A DNA stretch of 64,000 nucleotides from Actinoplanes sp. L3-i22. Lineage in GTDB: Bacteria > Actinomycetota > Actinomycetes > Mycobacteriales > Micromonosporaceae. The stretch spans positions 6,642,501 to 6,706,500 of the forward strand of contig NZ_AP024745.1 in assembly GCF_019704555.1 (NCBI RefSeq), read 5' to 3'. A program made the translations under genes and the position numbers. The notes under the pieces were generated by a model. That model saw nothing but the letters and a program-made list of their open reading frames with translations. It did not search any database and was not told the DNA's origin. Positions 16,271 to 29,800 of the stretch are shown piece by piece. Numbering within the stretch: position 1 is the stretch's first letter; the number at the start of each line of letters is the position of its first letter.

Positions 16271-16375
16271 GTGACGGCTGAACTTCTGCAGCTGGCCCAG
16301 CATGCTCAGGTGCTGCTCGACACCAGACCGGGGCAGCAGCCCCGGTTCTCGCCGGGGCTGGGAGCCGGGCGGTGA
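16271..16375 (+). CDS. Mini-protein, 34 aa
   Basis: GTG 16271 has a near-ideal ribosome site (GGGAGGATTCC). The product begins MTAELLQLAQHAQVLLDT and its stop overlaps the next GTG (GTGA). Too short for a family call; the ribosome site and coupling support it as real. Confidence 0.5.
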   Translation: MTAELLQLAQHAQVLLDTRPGQQPRFSPGLGAGR

Positions 16376-16695
16376 CCGGCCCGGCTCCGGATCAGGCCCG
16401 CGACGCCGGGTGGGAGGCGCATCGGGCCGCGATCGCCCACCTCGAGGCCTGCGGCGAGGCCATGTACACCGAGGAGGAGACCGGCGTCGAGGTGGAGTCG
16501 CCGGCGGTCGGCCCGTACTGCGGCTGTTCGGACTGCGACATCCGCGAGGTGCTGGCGGTCGCCTGGCCGATCCTGCTCGACGACGCCGCCGGGACGGTGG
16601 AACGCGGCGGCCATCCCGGCGCGGCAGCGCTACTGCGCGCCGAGATAACTCGCCTCCGGCAAGTCTTGGCGGTCGTTCCGGCAACTACGCACTGA
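16372..16695 (+). CDS. Hypothetical protein with Cys cluster, 107 aa
   Basis: GTG 16372 overlaps the previous stop. A central CGCSDC motif with HLEAC upstream suggests a small metal site. The second half is helical (VLAVAWPILLDDAAG, AALLRAEITRLRQVLAVV). I do not know the family. It ends in a 290-base gap before a convergent gene. Confidence 0.55.
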   Translation: MTGPAPDQARDAGWEAHRAAIAHLEACGEAMYTEEETGVEVESPAVGPYCGCSDCDIREVLAVAWPILLDDAAGTVERGGHPGAAALLRAEITRLRQVLAVVPATTH

Positions 16696-16932
16696 TCCAA
16701 GACTGAGTCCTACGGCTTCACCCCGGCCCGATATGAGGGGGCGTCCGGACAAAGACCCGCCCCATACGCCCCCTGATTCAAGGCGGGACCTTGCCCGGAC
16801 GCCCGTGCTCGCCGGGCTGGGGTGAGGTGGGCGCTCTCCACCGCTAGACACCGAGCCCGACTACCAGGGGTTGTCCGCACTGGCCGAGCGAGGAGCGGGC
16901 TTGTCGACTCGGGAGAGCCAGACCGGGACATA

Positions 16933-16973
16933 CCGCAGGGCCGGACACCCCAGAGGGATGCCCGGCCCTGCGG
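16933..16973 (-). terminator. Hairpin after the 16987-17715 gene
   Basis: CCGCAGGGCCGG and CCGGCCCTGCGG form a perfect 12-bp stem around a 17-base loop, starting 14 bases beyond the minus-strand stop. Confidence 0.65.
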
Positions 16974-16986
16974 GTAACTCCGCTAC

Positions 16987-17715
16987 TCAGCCGCGCCGGG
17001 TGGCCCCGAGCAGCCGCAGTCGCGCGCCCGCCACGTCTTTGGCCTGCGTGTTCAGGCTGTGGGCATCCGGCGTTGCGATGTCGGGGTCCCAGAGGCCGTA
17101 GCCGACGTACAGCACGCAGCGGCCGTGCCGGTTCGCGGCGTCGCGCCATGCCGGGGAGAGCCGGGCGACCCCGTCGACAAGCAGGTGTCCCGAGGGCATC
17201 CGGACGCAGATGGTCGCTTTGCCCGGCCCGGCCGGGGTGATCGTGACCGGCCAGCTCAGCAGCGGCTCGGGTGCGCGCACGAAGTCGATGTCGGTGGTCA
17301 TCCCGGCGGCCGCGAGGGCGCCCACGAGAATGTTCCGGTCGGCCGGGCCGCCGACCTCGGTGGCGGTCATGGCCTGCAGGACCGGCTGGACGGCGAGGAC
17401 CGGCAACGCACGGCTGCCGTGGTTCTGCAGCACCGCGGCCAGTTGCATCGGTACGGCGGCCGGGGCGGCGGTCGCCAGGGTTCCGGCGGGCAGCAGCCGG
17501 ACCTGGGAGGTGCCGCAGTCGGGGTGGGTGAAGCCGATCACGACGCTGTCCTGGTCCTGCCAGACCACGACGTTGACGGGGCCGTGCAGCGGCAGCGGGC
17601 TGCGGCAGTCCTGGCAGCGGCCGCCGGCGAGGGAGGTGCCGGTGACCTGTCGGGTGTTGTCGGGGCCCAGGAGTTCCTGGACTGCGGTGCTGAGGTGGAT
17701 GGCAATGCTGGTCAT
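16987..17715 (-). CDS. Hypothetical protein with Cys pairs, 242 aa
   Basis: Starts at ATG 17715. The sequence is protein-like throughout. An N-terminal segment has CQDC and, 30 residues later, HPDC, which may bind zinc. The remainder is alpha/beta (VVWQDQDSVVIGFTHPDC, LSWPVTITPAGPGKATICVR) without a known motif. It has hairpins on both sides and so is a one-gene unit, 93 bases downstream of the giant gene and on the same strand. Family unknown. Confidence 0.6.
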   Translation of the reverse strand: MTSIAIHLSTAVQELLGPDNTRQVTGTSLAGGRCQDCRSPLPLHGPVNVVVWQDQDSVVIGFTHPDCGTSQVRLLPAGTLATAAPAAVPMQLAAVLQNHGSRALPVLAVQPVLQAMTATEVGGPADRNILVGALAAAGMTTDIDFVRAPEPLLSWPVTITPAGPGKATICVRMPSGHLLVDGVARLSPAWRDAANRHGRCVLYVGYGLWDPDIATPDAHSLNTQAKDVAGARLRLLGATRRG

Positions 17716-17758
17716 GTCGGTCTCCGCGGGAGTCGTGAGAGAAACGATAAGGGAGTCG

Positions 17759-17804
17759 CTGACCTGCCCCGGTCTTGCAAGGGCTTGAGACCGGGGCAGG
17801 TCAG
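17759..17804 (-). terminator. Strong hairpin at the end of the giant gene
   Basis: A perfect 17-bp stem: CTGACCTGCCCCGGTCT at 17759-17775 and its complement at 17788-17804, loop of 12. It starts 4 bases past the stop of the giant gene. Confidence 0.8.
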
Positions 17805-17808
17805 GCGC

Positions 17809-20800
17809 TCAGCGGTGGGGCCGGCTACCGGTGGCCGGCGCCGGTCCGGGCGAGGGTCGGCGGATCTCCGGGATGGCGGTGCGGCCGCCCGGACCGGTGA
17901 ACGCCTGTCCGGGGCCGCCCGCCGGCCGATCGGGACCGGCCGGCGGGCGTGCCGGCAGCGGGGTGAACGCCTGCGCGGCCGCGGCGGCCGCGCCCGTTCG
18001 GTTACGGATGCGGTCACCGACCTCGGCCCAGCCCACGCTGGTCTCGTCCGCCCAGGTGGTGTGGTGGCGGGGGTTGTGCAGTTCGGCCTCGCCGATCAGG
18101 CGCAGCGCGGTCTCGGTGTCGCCGGCTCCGGCCAGTGATCGGATCAGGGCGGCGAACATTTCGGACTGGGCGTTGCGGTCGGCGCGCAGCGCCCGCCGCT
18201 GCTCGAGCGGGCGCGTCAGGATGCTCTGGTCCTGCTGCATGACGTCGGCGGCGGCCTGGACCACGGGGATCAGCCCGAACCGGCGGGTCTCGTCCGCGAG
18301 CTGGTGCTGGGCGAGGTGGACGGCGGTTCCGGCGATCCCGTAATCCTGTGATCCGCCGAAGAACTCGGCGGCGGTGTCGATGACCACGATCTTGATTGCC
18401 GAGCGGTCGGCCGGTTGCATCGGCGCGACCCCACCGGCGGGCGGCGCTTCGGCCGGTTGCGGGCCGGGCCCGGGAGTTGCCGGTCGTGCGGGTGCCGGCT
18501 GCGGGTCGGCGGGGTCACCGTCGTGGGCCGGCTGGCCGGTGGGGGGCGTGGCCGGGGCGGCGGTCGCCGCGGCGGTGCGGGGCTGTTCCTGCGCCAGGGG
18601 GCCGGCCGGTGCGGTGGCCGGGGCCGGCGGGCGCGCGGGCAGGATCGCCTTCCAGATGCTCGCCAGCGCCGCGGCGGCCGTCTGCCGGGCGGCCCGGGCC
18701 CTTGCGATGATCGTCCGCTGGTCGTCGGGCATGGGCTCCCCCATCGGGTTGGCCGGGTAGGTGGCCAGGTCGTGCTCGGCGTCGCGGGCGGCCCGCGACG
18801 CGACGGTCAGGGCCTGGGCCAGGTCGGCCGGGATCTGGTCGCGGTCGAGCAGCCCGGCGATCGTTGCCCAATCCGCTTCGACCAGCACGCCGTCCCCGGA
18901 GCGTTCTTCGAGGCGGGCGCCGGCGTGGTAGACCCGGAACTGAACGTGGTCGTTGATCTCGTCGACCGTGGTGGTGTGGGTGAGCGCGTCGACCGTTCCC
19001 GGGGCGTCCCACCAGTCGCCGACTGCGGTCCCGGACCGGAGGGCCGCCGCCGCGAGCGCCCACACCAGTCGCGGTTCGGTCTCGGTCGCGAAGTCGGCCA
19101 GGATCGCGTGGGCCTGCGGCAGCAGGGCGAACCGGTCGGTCTGGGCAGGTTCCTGCGCGACCTCGCCGTGGTGGGGATCGGTGGTGGGGGTCGTGGCCGG
19201 CACGCGCCGGTCAGGGGCCTGGACAGCCGGGGCGGCCTGGTCGGGCGACTTGGCGTTCGGGGCTGCGCCGGGTCCGGATCGTTCCGGGCTCGGGGGCTCG
19301 GCACCGGCCGACGGGGCGTGCCCGGCACCAGAATGGCCGCCTGCGGGTACGGGTGTAGGCGCTGGCGTGGCAGCGCCCGGGGCGGTGCTGCTGGGCGTCG
19401 GCGGGGGCGGGGCGTTCCCGTTGGTGGCCGGGACCAGGGTGGGCCGGGCGGGCACGGGGCGGGCTGGCTGTTCGGGGGACGCCGCTGACGCCGGCGTGGC
19501 CGGCCGCTCGGCTGAGACGGCGGGTGCCGCCGCATCTACGCCGACGGCGGTCTCCGCACGGTCGGTGCGGGGCATCGCAGCAGGGTCTGCCGTCGTGTCC
19601 GCGGCGCGAGCCGTGGCGAGCGTGCCCGCCTGCGCGCCGGTGTCCTGCGCCCCGGTGCCAGGCACGGCGGTCACCGGCTCGGACGTCACCGAGGTGTCCT
19701 CGTGCACGGGCTCGTCTGCGAGGGCAGGAACGTGACCGGCCGGCTGCGGCATCGCCGCGCCGAAGTCCGCAGCGTCTTCGGCTTCGGCCGGGGGGCGACC
19801 GTCGGTGCTGGCCGGATCCGGCCCCGGCGATTCGTCGGCTGCGACGGTCGATGCGGACTCAGTCAATGCGACCTTTCCCTGTTCGGTGGCCGCGCCCGCT
19901 TGCGCGGTGGGCTGCTCGGCTGCGGTTTCGGCTGCGTCCTGCTGCGGCGTTGTGTTGTGCTTCTGGGCCTCGACGGCTCTGGCGCTGGAGGCCAGCGGCA
20001 GATCCGTCACCCACGCCAGCGAACCCAGCTCGAGGCCCAGCTGGGCGCGGGTGACCGCGACGTACGCCAGGCGGCGCTCTTCGGCGTCGGGTAGCCGGAC
20101 TTCACCGGTCTCGCGATCCGTCTCGGGCTGGGGCCAGTCGGAGGCGATCCGGACGAAGTCCCATTCCAGGCCCTTGGCCTTGTGCCCGGTGCAGACGATC
20201 ACGTCGTAGGCCGGCTTGCCGTCCTCGGTCGTGGCCTCCTCAGAGACCAGGTCCCGGGCCATATCCAGCAACTTCTGGGCGCCACGGCTCTGGACCAGGC
20301 GCACAAACGCACGCAGCGACTGGGCGCCGTTCTCCTCGTTCTCGACGGCTTCGACCACGGACGTCCAGTCCTCGAAGCCCTGCAGGTCGGGGTGGCCGGT
20401 ACGCCGGCCCGCCTGCAGCTTGAGCGCGGCCTTGGCGATGTCCTCGATGACCTTGCTGCCGCCGACCAGCGCGACGCGGCGGTTCTGGTCGAAGGCCTCG
20501 AACACCGCGGCGACCGCGCCGGCATTGGTACGGGCCAGAACCGCATCCGGATACGGAATGGGGCCGATCTTGCTGTTCAGCGCGGGGGTGCCCTGCAGCT
20601 TCCACCGGGAATTCAAACTGGTCAGCAGCCGGTTGCCGAGGTCGGCGGTGGCCGAGCCGAAGCGATGCGACTGAGTCAGGGGCAGGGTCACATCGGCCGG
20701 CCACCGGATGATCGCGTCGCGGGCGCCGAGGAAGCCGTAGATGGCCTGGTTGGAGTCGCCGACGACGACCACCTGCGTGCCGGCGGCCTGGTGATCCTGG

Positions 20801-23800
20801 ACGACCTTCTCCATGACCGGGTTCAGGTCCTGACCTTCGTCGTAGAAGATCACGTCGTAGGGCAGCTTCGGGTTGGTCAGCGCCCAGATCTTGCGGTAGT
20901 CGTCCGGGTTGAACGGCAGTGTCCCGGCGAGGTTGTTCTTGTCGGCCCACGCCTGCTCGGTGTGGCGCAGGACCATCTCGCGCAGTTCCCGCGATCCCTG
21001 AGCCACGTTGTCGGGAAGGTGCCGCGCGCTGATCTCCGGATCGGCGCTGTGCCGGAAGGCGGTCAAGGTACCCATCACCGCGGCGGCGACGCGCTCCGGC
21101 ATCACCAGCTCGCTCGGGCGATCTTTGTGCCGGATGAGAACTTCCTCGATGCCGAGCTTTTCCGCCCATTCCTGGGGCCAGCCCTCGTTCAGGAGCACCC
21201 GTCGTAGTTTCGGAGCGATCGGGTGGTTACGCAGGCCGGTCATGGCGAAGGAATGGCTGGTCGCGGCGTACACGTTCGTCCCAAACTTGCCCTTGGCCTC
21301 GTCGGCGACCGATCGGTTGAACGCGAAGTAGGCGATCTTCTTGTCCGGGAAGATCTCGGCGAGCAGGACGAGGGTGGAGGTCTTGCCGGTACCCGCCAGC
21401 GCCAGCACCGCGATGTTCTGCTCGGCGCGGTAGGCGTCGATGATGGCCTGCTGCTGGGCGGTAGGTGTGAAGCGCTTGCCAGGCTTCGTCACCGTTCGCG
21501 GCGCCGCCGTTCGCGCGGCTGCCGGGCCGGTGGCCGGTGCCACGGCTTCGGCTTTCAGCCAGTCGCTCACTTTCTCCGCGGCCAGCCGGGCCTGAGTTGA
21601 GGTGCCGCGCAGGACCCACATGCCGCGGTCAGCCCAGAGATAGAACCGCAGACCGCCCTGGAAGTTCGCCGGGTTCTTGAGGAAGTCCCGCAGCGGGCCC
21701 TCGGCCGGGCTGCCGGTCGTGCCGCTGACCTGGGCGAAACTACCGTCCGTGGTCACCAGGATGTGGTCCAGTGCCCTGGCACCGGTGGTTGCCGTGTCGG
21801 GCATGGTCGTCGCCTCCGTGCTGGGGTCCGGGTCGCCGGCGGCCGCCGGGACGAGGTCAGGAAGGTGTGCGGGTTCCGCCGCAGCGCTGGGCACCATGTC
21901 GGAGCGGCTGTCCGGGTCCGAGCGACCGTCAGCCGGGGCCGCAGCTATGGGCTCAGCGGTTGCCCGATCGGGTGCTGGCTGATCGGGTTGCGGATGCGCC
22001 CGAGAGGAGGTCTCGCCAACCGGCGGATCCGCGGGTGTGGGCTGGTCACCGGGTTCGATCGCACCGAGGGTAGGGGTAGGAAGGGTTTGCGGCGCCATGG
22101 TGAACAGGTCTCCCTGCGCCGGTTCCAGCACCTCGGGCGCGGCGGCCAGCCCAGGCCGGACCGGCTCGCTCTGCTCGAGCTCGGCGGCGGCCGGCGTGTG
22201 CTGCGGTGCCGCAGCGGCTGCCGACCTGGCAGGTGAGCGCACGATCGCGGCCGCGCTATGCAGGTCCGGAGCGGGTTGGTCGAACAGTCGCTGCCATCGA
22301 TTGGGCTTGCGGGCGGTGGCGACCAGGTCCCCGGCAAGGGTGTCGGCGGCACGGACCACGCTGGAGAGCATGTTGACCAGCCCTCCGTCAGCGGCCGGGT
22401 TCAGCTTGCGCAGTGCCGCCCGGGACTGCTGGGCCAGCGCCACCGACCAGAGCAGCAGGTCCGTCGGGTCGGTGGCGTCGAGGTTGATCTGTTTGACCAC
22501 CTCGATCGTGGCCACCAGCGGTGGTCCGACCTTGCTGGCCGCGCCGCGGGTTCGCAGCAGCGCGTTGCTGGCGATCTTCACATCCCGTAGGGGCCCGCGG
22601 ATGCGTTTGGTCGACGTGTACGGCTCGCCGTCATCGAGGCCTTTCAGGTCTTGCGTCCGCAGCTCCGGCGGGACCGGGGTGGTGTCAGCCAGTGCGGCGG
22701 AGCCCGCAGGTGCGGCGCCGGGGCACGAGGGGTCTGGGACCGTGCGGGTGTGGCTGCCGTCGAAGCAGGCTTCCAGCAGCGCCAGCCCCGCCGGTTCGGC
22801 CTGGTCGAGATCAGCTTGTGCGTAGGCAGTGCACAGTGGGCAGACGCAGCCGCTGATCTCGGCGGTGTACGGGCCGAGTTTGTCCGCGCTCACCCCGAGG
22901 TCCAGGGTCAGCGGCGCGAGTGGATAGCCGTGGTCGCGGGCCAGGCGGCGAGCCGCCCGGACGGTGTCCTCGTACTCGAGTTCCGTCATGGCGAACAGGT
23001 CCGCCTCGTGGAACTCGCCGTGTGCGACGGTGACCGCGGCACCCCACGCCTGGTCGACGAGTCCGACTACCTGCTCATCCGGCACGTGCACGACATCGCC
23101 GAAGAAAATGTCGTCGGGTGTGGTGGCCATGTTGATCGCGTCGTAGGCCGCTGCGGTGCTGGCGAAGGTCCACACCCGAATCCCGTCGACCGGAGCTGGC
23201 TCGGCGGCCGGCTCGGGTGTGGTCCACATCGTTGTGGCCCGCACGACCGACCGGTTGTAGGTGTCCGAGGTGCTCGCGCACGTCCAGCACCGGCACACGT
23301 CGGGCCCTTCGAGGTCGAGCTCGGCGGCCCGCAGGGTCTGCACGGCGTTCGCACCGAGCATTCCCCGCGGGTCGTTTGAGCCGTCCGACCAGGTCGGCGT
23401 CGAGCACAACACGCACGTCCCGACGTAGCGTGCGACCCGGGGACCGGAGAAGTCCCGGTAGGTCTGCACCGGTGTCTCGGCCGCGTCCCGCGCGGACAGT
23501 TTCGGCGTGTCGACGGGCAACGGTTCGCCGTCGGCCAGACGGTAGAGGCTCGCCGCGTACCGAGCGCGGGCCTGGTCGACGTTGGTAACCGGCCTGGTCA
23601 CGGCCAGCACGCTGGTGTCGACGTCCGCACCGGAAACATCGAAGGACTTCGCGGGCAACGACTCGGCAAGCAGATCGGGACCGAGCAGTGCCATCAAGTC
23701 GGTACTAAACGGGTCGCTGCGCTGGTCAGGGCGGCCGGGCAGGATGGCCACCAGCCGGCCGCCTTCGGCGAGCATCAACCAGGCGATCCGGACGTGATCG

Positions 23801-26800
23801 GCCCAGATCGTGCGGTTTCCCGGGACGGAGTACGGCGGGTTCATCACGATCAGCTCGAACGGCTGGTCGTTGCGCTGGCGCCACAGTGCCGCGTAGTCCT
23901 CGATCGTGGTGTTGTGCAGCCGCACCTGGTCGCCGTGATCGGCGGCGATGGCGGTGGCCCGGTCGAGGCTCGGTTCGACCGCAGTTACATCAGCGTCCGG
24001 GGCGGCGGCGAGCACCGCCCGGATCAAGGAGCCGTCACCGGCGGACGGCTCCAGCACCCGCAGTGGGCGCGCACGTCCGTCCAGCTCCGCGAAACGGGCT
24101 ACCACGTCGGCCGCCAGCAGGTCCGGGGTACGCACCCACCCGGCCGTCGTGCGTTCATGTTGCGGTGCCGGTCCGCCGGCCAGGAACGCGGCCAGGTCGG
24201 CGGACCGGTCGGTGGGGAACCGGTACGGCTGGCCAATTCGGCGGCCGCCGGTGGCGCCCATGACGGTGAAGGTGGTGTGTACTGCCTGCCACACCGTCCT
24301 CGGCAGCGGTTGCGTCGGCAGGATGACCCGGGTGTCGAGGATGCGCGAACGCGCCAGCACGGCCCGCACGTCGTCCAGGCCGTCCCCCGCGGAGATGAAC
24401 TGCTGGTGCGCCTGAGCCGGCTCGGTCGGTGCCGTCGTCGGTCTGGTATCTGGGGTCGGCTGCGGCTCTACGGCAGGCTGCGGCGTGTCCGCGGCGTCCG
24501 GGAAGAGGGATGGCTGCTCGTCGGCCGCGTCCGCTGTCGGGTCCGGCGACGTCTTAGGCCGGTCCATGGCCGGGGCGGGCCGGGCCGCGACGCCGGCGGC
24601 ATGCTGACCGGGCGGGCCGCCGACGGGCTCCGCCGGTTGCGGCGGGACGGCAGGTGCAGCCGGCGGCGGGGCAGCGACACGTGGCACGGGTTCGACCTGC
24701 GCGCCAGCGGCGCGATCCGGGCCAGGATCGGGGTCGGTCGGTGCGGAGGCGGCCGCCAGCAGCTTGTATCGCGAGGTCAGGCTGGACAGCGTGGCGCCCT
24801 TGCCGCCGACCAGGCGGATCTTGCCGTCGATCCCGATTCGGTCGACGGTCATCACCGCATTTCGGACCATGATCTGGTCGCCGGGGTTGAGGCTGCCTGC
24901 CAGCACAGTCCGGCCAACTTTGTCGGCGTGCTCGTGAAAGCGGCGCGGCTGTACGCCGCGGCCGATGATCCCGAGCAGGCTTCTGGCGCCGCTGACGTGG
25001 TCGGCTTCGACGCCGCGGATGGTCGTGCCGTAGGAGGTGCGATTGCTGGGGATCGTCTTGGTGGCCCGGCTCGCGACGATCGCGCGCAGGTCCGCGCTGA
25101 GGTCGGCCCGGTCGTCGGGATCGAGCCCGAGGTACTCCTGCACGGTGAGCCGCCCGTATCCCTCGAGCGCGTCAACACCGTAGGTCTCGAAGCTGGCGAG
25201 CGCGTCCAGGGCCTGTTGCTGCGCCGCGTTCCACACCGGCCTGGCATCGGACCAGGCACGCAGGGTGGCCCGAGCCATTGCCCGTTCGTGGTGGTCAGGT
25301 GAGGTGAGGCTGTCCTGCAGGCCAGCGGTCACCGTCGCCCGGTCGGCGGCGGAGAGAACGGACAGGTCGGCCATGGTGGGCGCGAGAGGGTGCGGGTACC
25401 GGTCGGTCACGGCGGTCAGATGGAATGTTTTGATCCACGACTGGCGGCGTACCGACCACGGCTCCCCCCGGCCGTCACGGAGTTGGTACAGCAGTCGCTG
25501 CTGGCGGTCGGTGAGTTGCTCACGGCCACGGCTGTCCTGATCGGGCGTGGGCTCGGCAGCCGGCTGCTGGGCGGCGGACAGCTGGTCGCCTGGCTCCGCA
25601 GTGTGGTTGCGCGGTTCAGCAGCCGCCTTGGAGCCGGCCACGGCCGCCGTGGCGGCCTGGTCGGCAGCGGCGCGGTAGCCACGGCTGAAAGCCGCGAACA
25701 CCTGGTCCGCGCCTGCCCCGACCGGCCAACCGGTTACCAGCGCCAGCGTGTGTATGTCAGCGCCGGGCGCGGACGGGCGGCCCTGCGCGTGCGCGTTACG
25801 TCCGAACTGCTCGGCCTGTTCCAGTAGACCGGCGCTCACTTGCGGCACGTGCGTCGGCGGCAAGGCCTGCTGCGCCACGTGGCGTGCCCAGTTGTTGCGC
25901 TCGCTGGCGTACGTGGACGCGCCCGGTCCGCGCTTCCAGCCGCATGAACAGTGTCCGTGCACCAGGTGCGGCAGGTCGGACGCGGTGGGCTGGAACTGGT
26001 GCGCCGCGTCGGTGACCGGTTCGGCGAACCCGTCCAGCCCAGTGATGATCGGCATCTGTGACTGTTCGCTGGTGGTCAGGGTGACCAGCAGCCCCGGCCG
26101 CGCCTTCTGGGGGCTGCGTGACACCCGGCCCGTCGCGGTCCGGCCTGCGACGCTGACCGTCGACGGTGCCGCCTGCACCTGTCCGGTGCTGTACGAGAGA
26201 CTGCCGTACTTGTCGATGCCGCAGACGTATACGTGCTCGCCGCCGCGCAGCTGGTCCACCCGGACCGGGGCGGGCACGGCCGCCGGCGTGGCGTCACCAC
26301 CAGCACGGTCGCCCTGCGCGCCCGGTTCGACGCCGTCCGGTCCCCGGGCCGGTGACTGGTCGCCGACCGCGGTGGACGTTACGACGCTGGCCTGTTGCCC
26401 GGCTGCGGCTTCCTGGCCGGGTTCACGGCGTTCCGGCTGGCGCGCTTGATCGACGGCGTCGCCGGGAAGGTTCGCGTCACCGGCACGGACCGGTGCCCAG
26501 TCCAGGTCGCGCTCGATGATGGTCAGCCCAACGTTGAGCTTCTCCAACTCGGGCAGGTACGAGTAGCCCCATTCGAGGCCGTCGAGGGCGTTGCCCGTGC
26601 CGCCGTAGCCAAACGCCTCTCCGGTGGCGGGGTCGTATTCGGCGATCCAGTAGTCCCGGCTGCCACCGAAGTAGTGCAGGTAGATGGCCTTTTCGGCCTT
26701 GGGGATGCCGTCAGTGGCGTACAGCGGTGGAATCTGCGACAGCAGGTCGGCGGGCGGATAGAACGCGTGACCACGCCGGCGTCGCTGGGTCTCCGGCAGC

Positions 26801-29800
26801 CCTGCAGCAGCCGGCTCCGGGCCGGCCAGCTCAACGGACGGGCCGGGTTCGGCCATGGGGCTGTCCCCCGGAGCCGGCTGCTCCGCTCCCGGCGCCGCTG
26901 GTGCCGGAACTCTCAGATCGGCGGCACTCTCGTACAGGTAGGCGCTGACTGTGGTGATGAATTCGTCGGTCTGGGGGCCGTCGTGTCCGGTGAGTTTGCT
27001 GTGCAGGTCGAACCCGTCGTCGCCGAGCTCGTCGCCCGCGACGAACGAGGCAAGGTCCGCGATCGGGTTCGCGACGGCGTGGTGAAAGTTCTCGTAGTCG
27101 TTCGCTCGAGCTGCCGCCACGGTCCGTGGCTCCCTGGCCAACATGTCGATCTTGCTCATCAGCCAGAGGCGTTGCTGGTCGGTCAGGTCGCGCTCGTTCA
27201 GCAGGTGAGTCAACCGGGCGGTGGCAGGCTCTGCGGTGTCGCTGGCGTCAGGCTCGGCGGGCTCCGCCAGTGTCTGGGTGGTGGGCTGGTCCGGTCTCGC
27301 GGGTGTAAAGGGGTCCTCGATGCGGGCCTGGGCGTATAGGTGGCGTCCGGCGGCCTCGAGGAACGGGCCGCGGAACACGCCTTCGGTGTCGTCGAAATAC
27401 CTGACCAGCAGTGACATTGCGTCAGCCAGGGACGGTTCGTTGCCGGCATCGGCGATCAGTTCGTCGAGTCGCTCGTGCAGGATGTTGGCAACCCGGTCGT
27501 GCGAGTTGGCGCGGGCAAAGGACTGGATTCGTTCATCGCGGGCCAGCTCGGTGAGGCGGCGAGTCAGCCACTGCTGCTGGTCGATGGGCAGATCGGCGAC
27601 GATGGACGTGAGCTGGGACGCGCTATCGGCCTTCTGCTGGGGCAGGGGTACGTCGGGAACTGCGGGGATCTCGGCGTCGTCGCGGATGAACACCTGGGTG
27701 CGGTGGCGGGAGATGATCACTCCCCAGTCGGTCACCGCGATGGGTGCGCCGGCGCCCTCGGCGGCCGCGAGGTGACGGCGCACGTCATGCCGGTCCCAGT
27801 GCGCGCCGCTGCCCGGCATGCCCTCGGCGTAGTGCCATCGTCCGGTAGTGCCGACATCGAGCGTCGCGGCGTCCCCTGGCTGCAGTGCCCGCCATGGCAG
27901 GAGCAGCGGCCTCGCACTGTAGAAGGTGTTGCCGTCCGGGAACCGGACGGTGAACCGGTGTCCGTCAAAGGCGACCGGGTTACCTGAGTCGGGCTGCCAT
28001 CCCTGGTGGCGCAGCATCTGCTCCGGGTCGTCCGGGCCGACCTGCAACGTCGTTCTCGGTCCGGCGCCCGGCATGCCGGGCGCCGTCACCACCCACATCG
28101 TGGGTGGGGTGATCGGGCCGTCGTAGGTCGCTTCCGGTGTCGGTTCGGCCGCAGAGTTCGGCGTGCCTGCCGTTGCCGGTGATATCACAGTGGGGTCGGT
28201 GGCCGTTACGCTTGGCGGGTCGGCCGGCGGTGAAGGTGTTGGCGCTGAAGGCCCGGCTGTGGCGGGCAGGCCGCCGCGATGCGGTAGTGCCACGACGGCG
28301 CGCGGCGCGCCAGGTTCGTCCATGGAAGGCGCGCCGGTCTCGGGTGCGCTGCCCGGCGTGGTCGGGTCGAGCACGCCGAGCTCCTGGACCAACCGCTCAA
28401 GGTCACGCTTCGCCTGTTCCAGGGCTTCCTGCTGGGGGTATGGCAATCCGGCGCGGCTGGTCGCGTTCGCGATGTTGGCTTCCAGCCGGGCGATGGTGCT
28501 CACAAATTCGTCTCGAACGCCGTCGAGCCCGGCAATCCGGTTCTCCAGCTTGCGGATGGTGCCGACCGCGTCCTGTTCGCCGCGAGCGATCGCGGCCAGC
28601 TCTGTGCCGGTCAGGCTGATTCGGTCAGCCGTCCACACTCCTTGCAGGTCGAGATGCATCTGGCCGTAAAGCTCGGTGGCGGTGATCGAGATGCCGCCGA
28701 GCACGGCGACGTCGACGTCTGTGGGACGGTCACGGGACGCGGCCAGGGCGAGCAGCCGGGTGGCCAAGGCCTGGCCGGCGTCCACTCGTTTGGTGTGGCT
28801 GGCGCCGTTGATGGTCATCCGGAACGCGTCGCCGCGGGTCTCGGTGCGAGCCGCGAGGAGCGCGTCCACGGTGCTGATCTTCGCGGTAGTGCCGGCGATA
28901 GTGCGCCGGTTCTGTTCGATGGTGGCGGCGAGGGTGAACTGTTCGTCGTGCCAGATCCGCTGCTCGAGTTTGAGGGTGGCCACGGCTTCTTCGAGCCGGG
29001 CCAGATCGAGTAGTTCGGGTTTGCCGGTCGCGACGGCCAGCATCACCGACGGGTCGATCTTGCCGCCGTTGTCGTCGACGTCGGTCAGGTCGATGACGTT
29101 GGTGGTGTCGTCCGGGTCCAGGATCTGCCGGAAGAAGCGGGCCTTGTGGTCGACCTTCTGCCACAGGAACGGGTCGTAAGAGCCCTCGGTGACCACGAAG
29201 ATGTGGTGGATGGCGGGGTTCGCGTTGCCCTGCCGCTGGGCGCGGCCCAGGCTCTGTTCCAGCAGGGTGTAACGCCAGGTCGCGTCCAACTGGACGACGG
29301 CGATCGCCCGGCGCTGGATGTTGCGTCCGGTGCCCAGCCCTTCCCGGTTGCCCAGCAGGACGGCCACCTTGCCGTCGCGGGCGTCCTGGTCGAGGCGAGC
29401 ACGTTGCCGCGGGTTCTTGGCGTCCTGGTCGAACCGGATCAGGTCGCGCGGCATGCCTCGGCGGACCAGTTCGTCGCGCAGCCCCTCGTACACGTTCCAG
29501 TTGTCGCTGGGCACCCCCAGATCGCAGAAGACCAGGATGAGGCTGCCGCGGACCGGTTCAGGGGTGCCGTCGGCGCGGTGGTAGACGTCGTCGCGGTGCT
29601 CACCCCAGATCTGCATGATCCGGTCCGCGGTGGCGTCTACCTTCTCCGGCTCGCTGGTCTGCCGGCCGACGAGCCGGACGGCGAGCGACGCCTTGCGGCC
29701 ATCGGTGGACATCCACAGCGGGTTGTCCTCGCGCAATTCGCCGCTGACCGTGTATCGAATCTGGGGATCCCGGGCGCGGTAGTCCCGCGATCGGATCGCG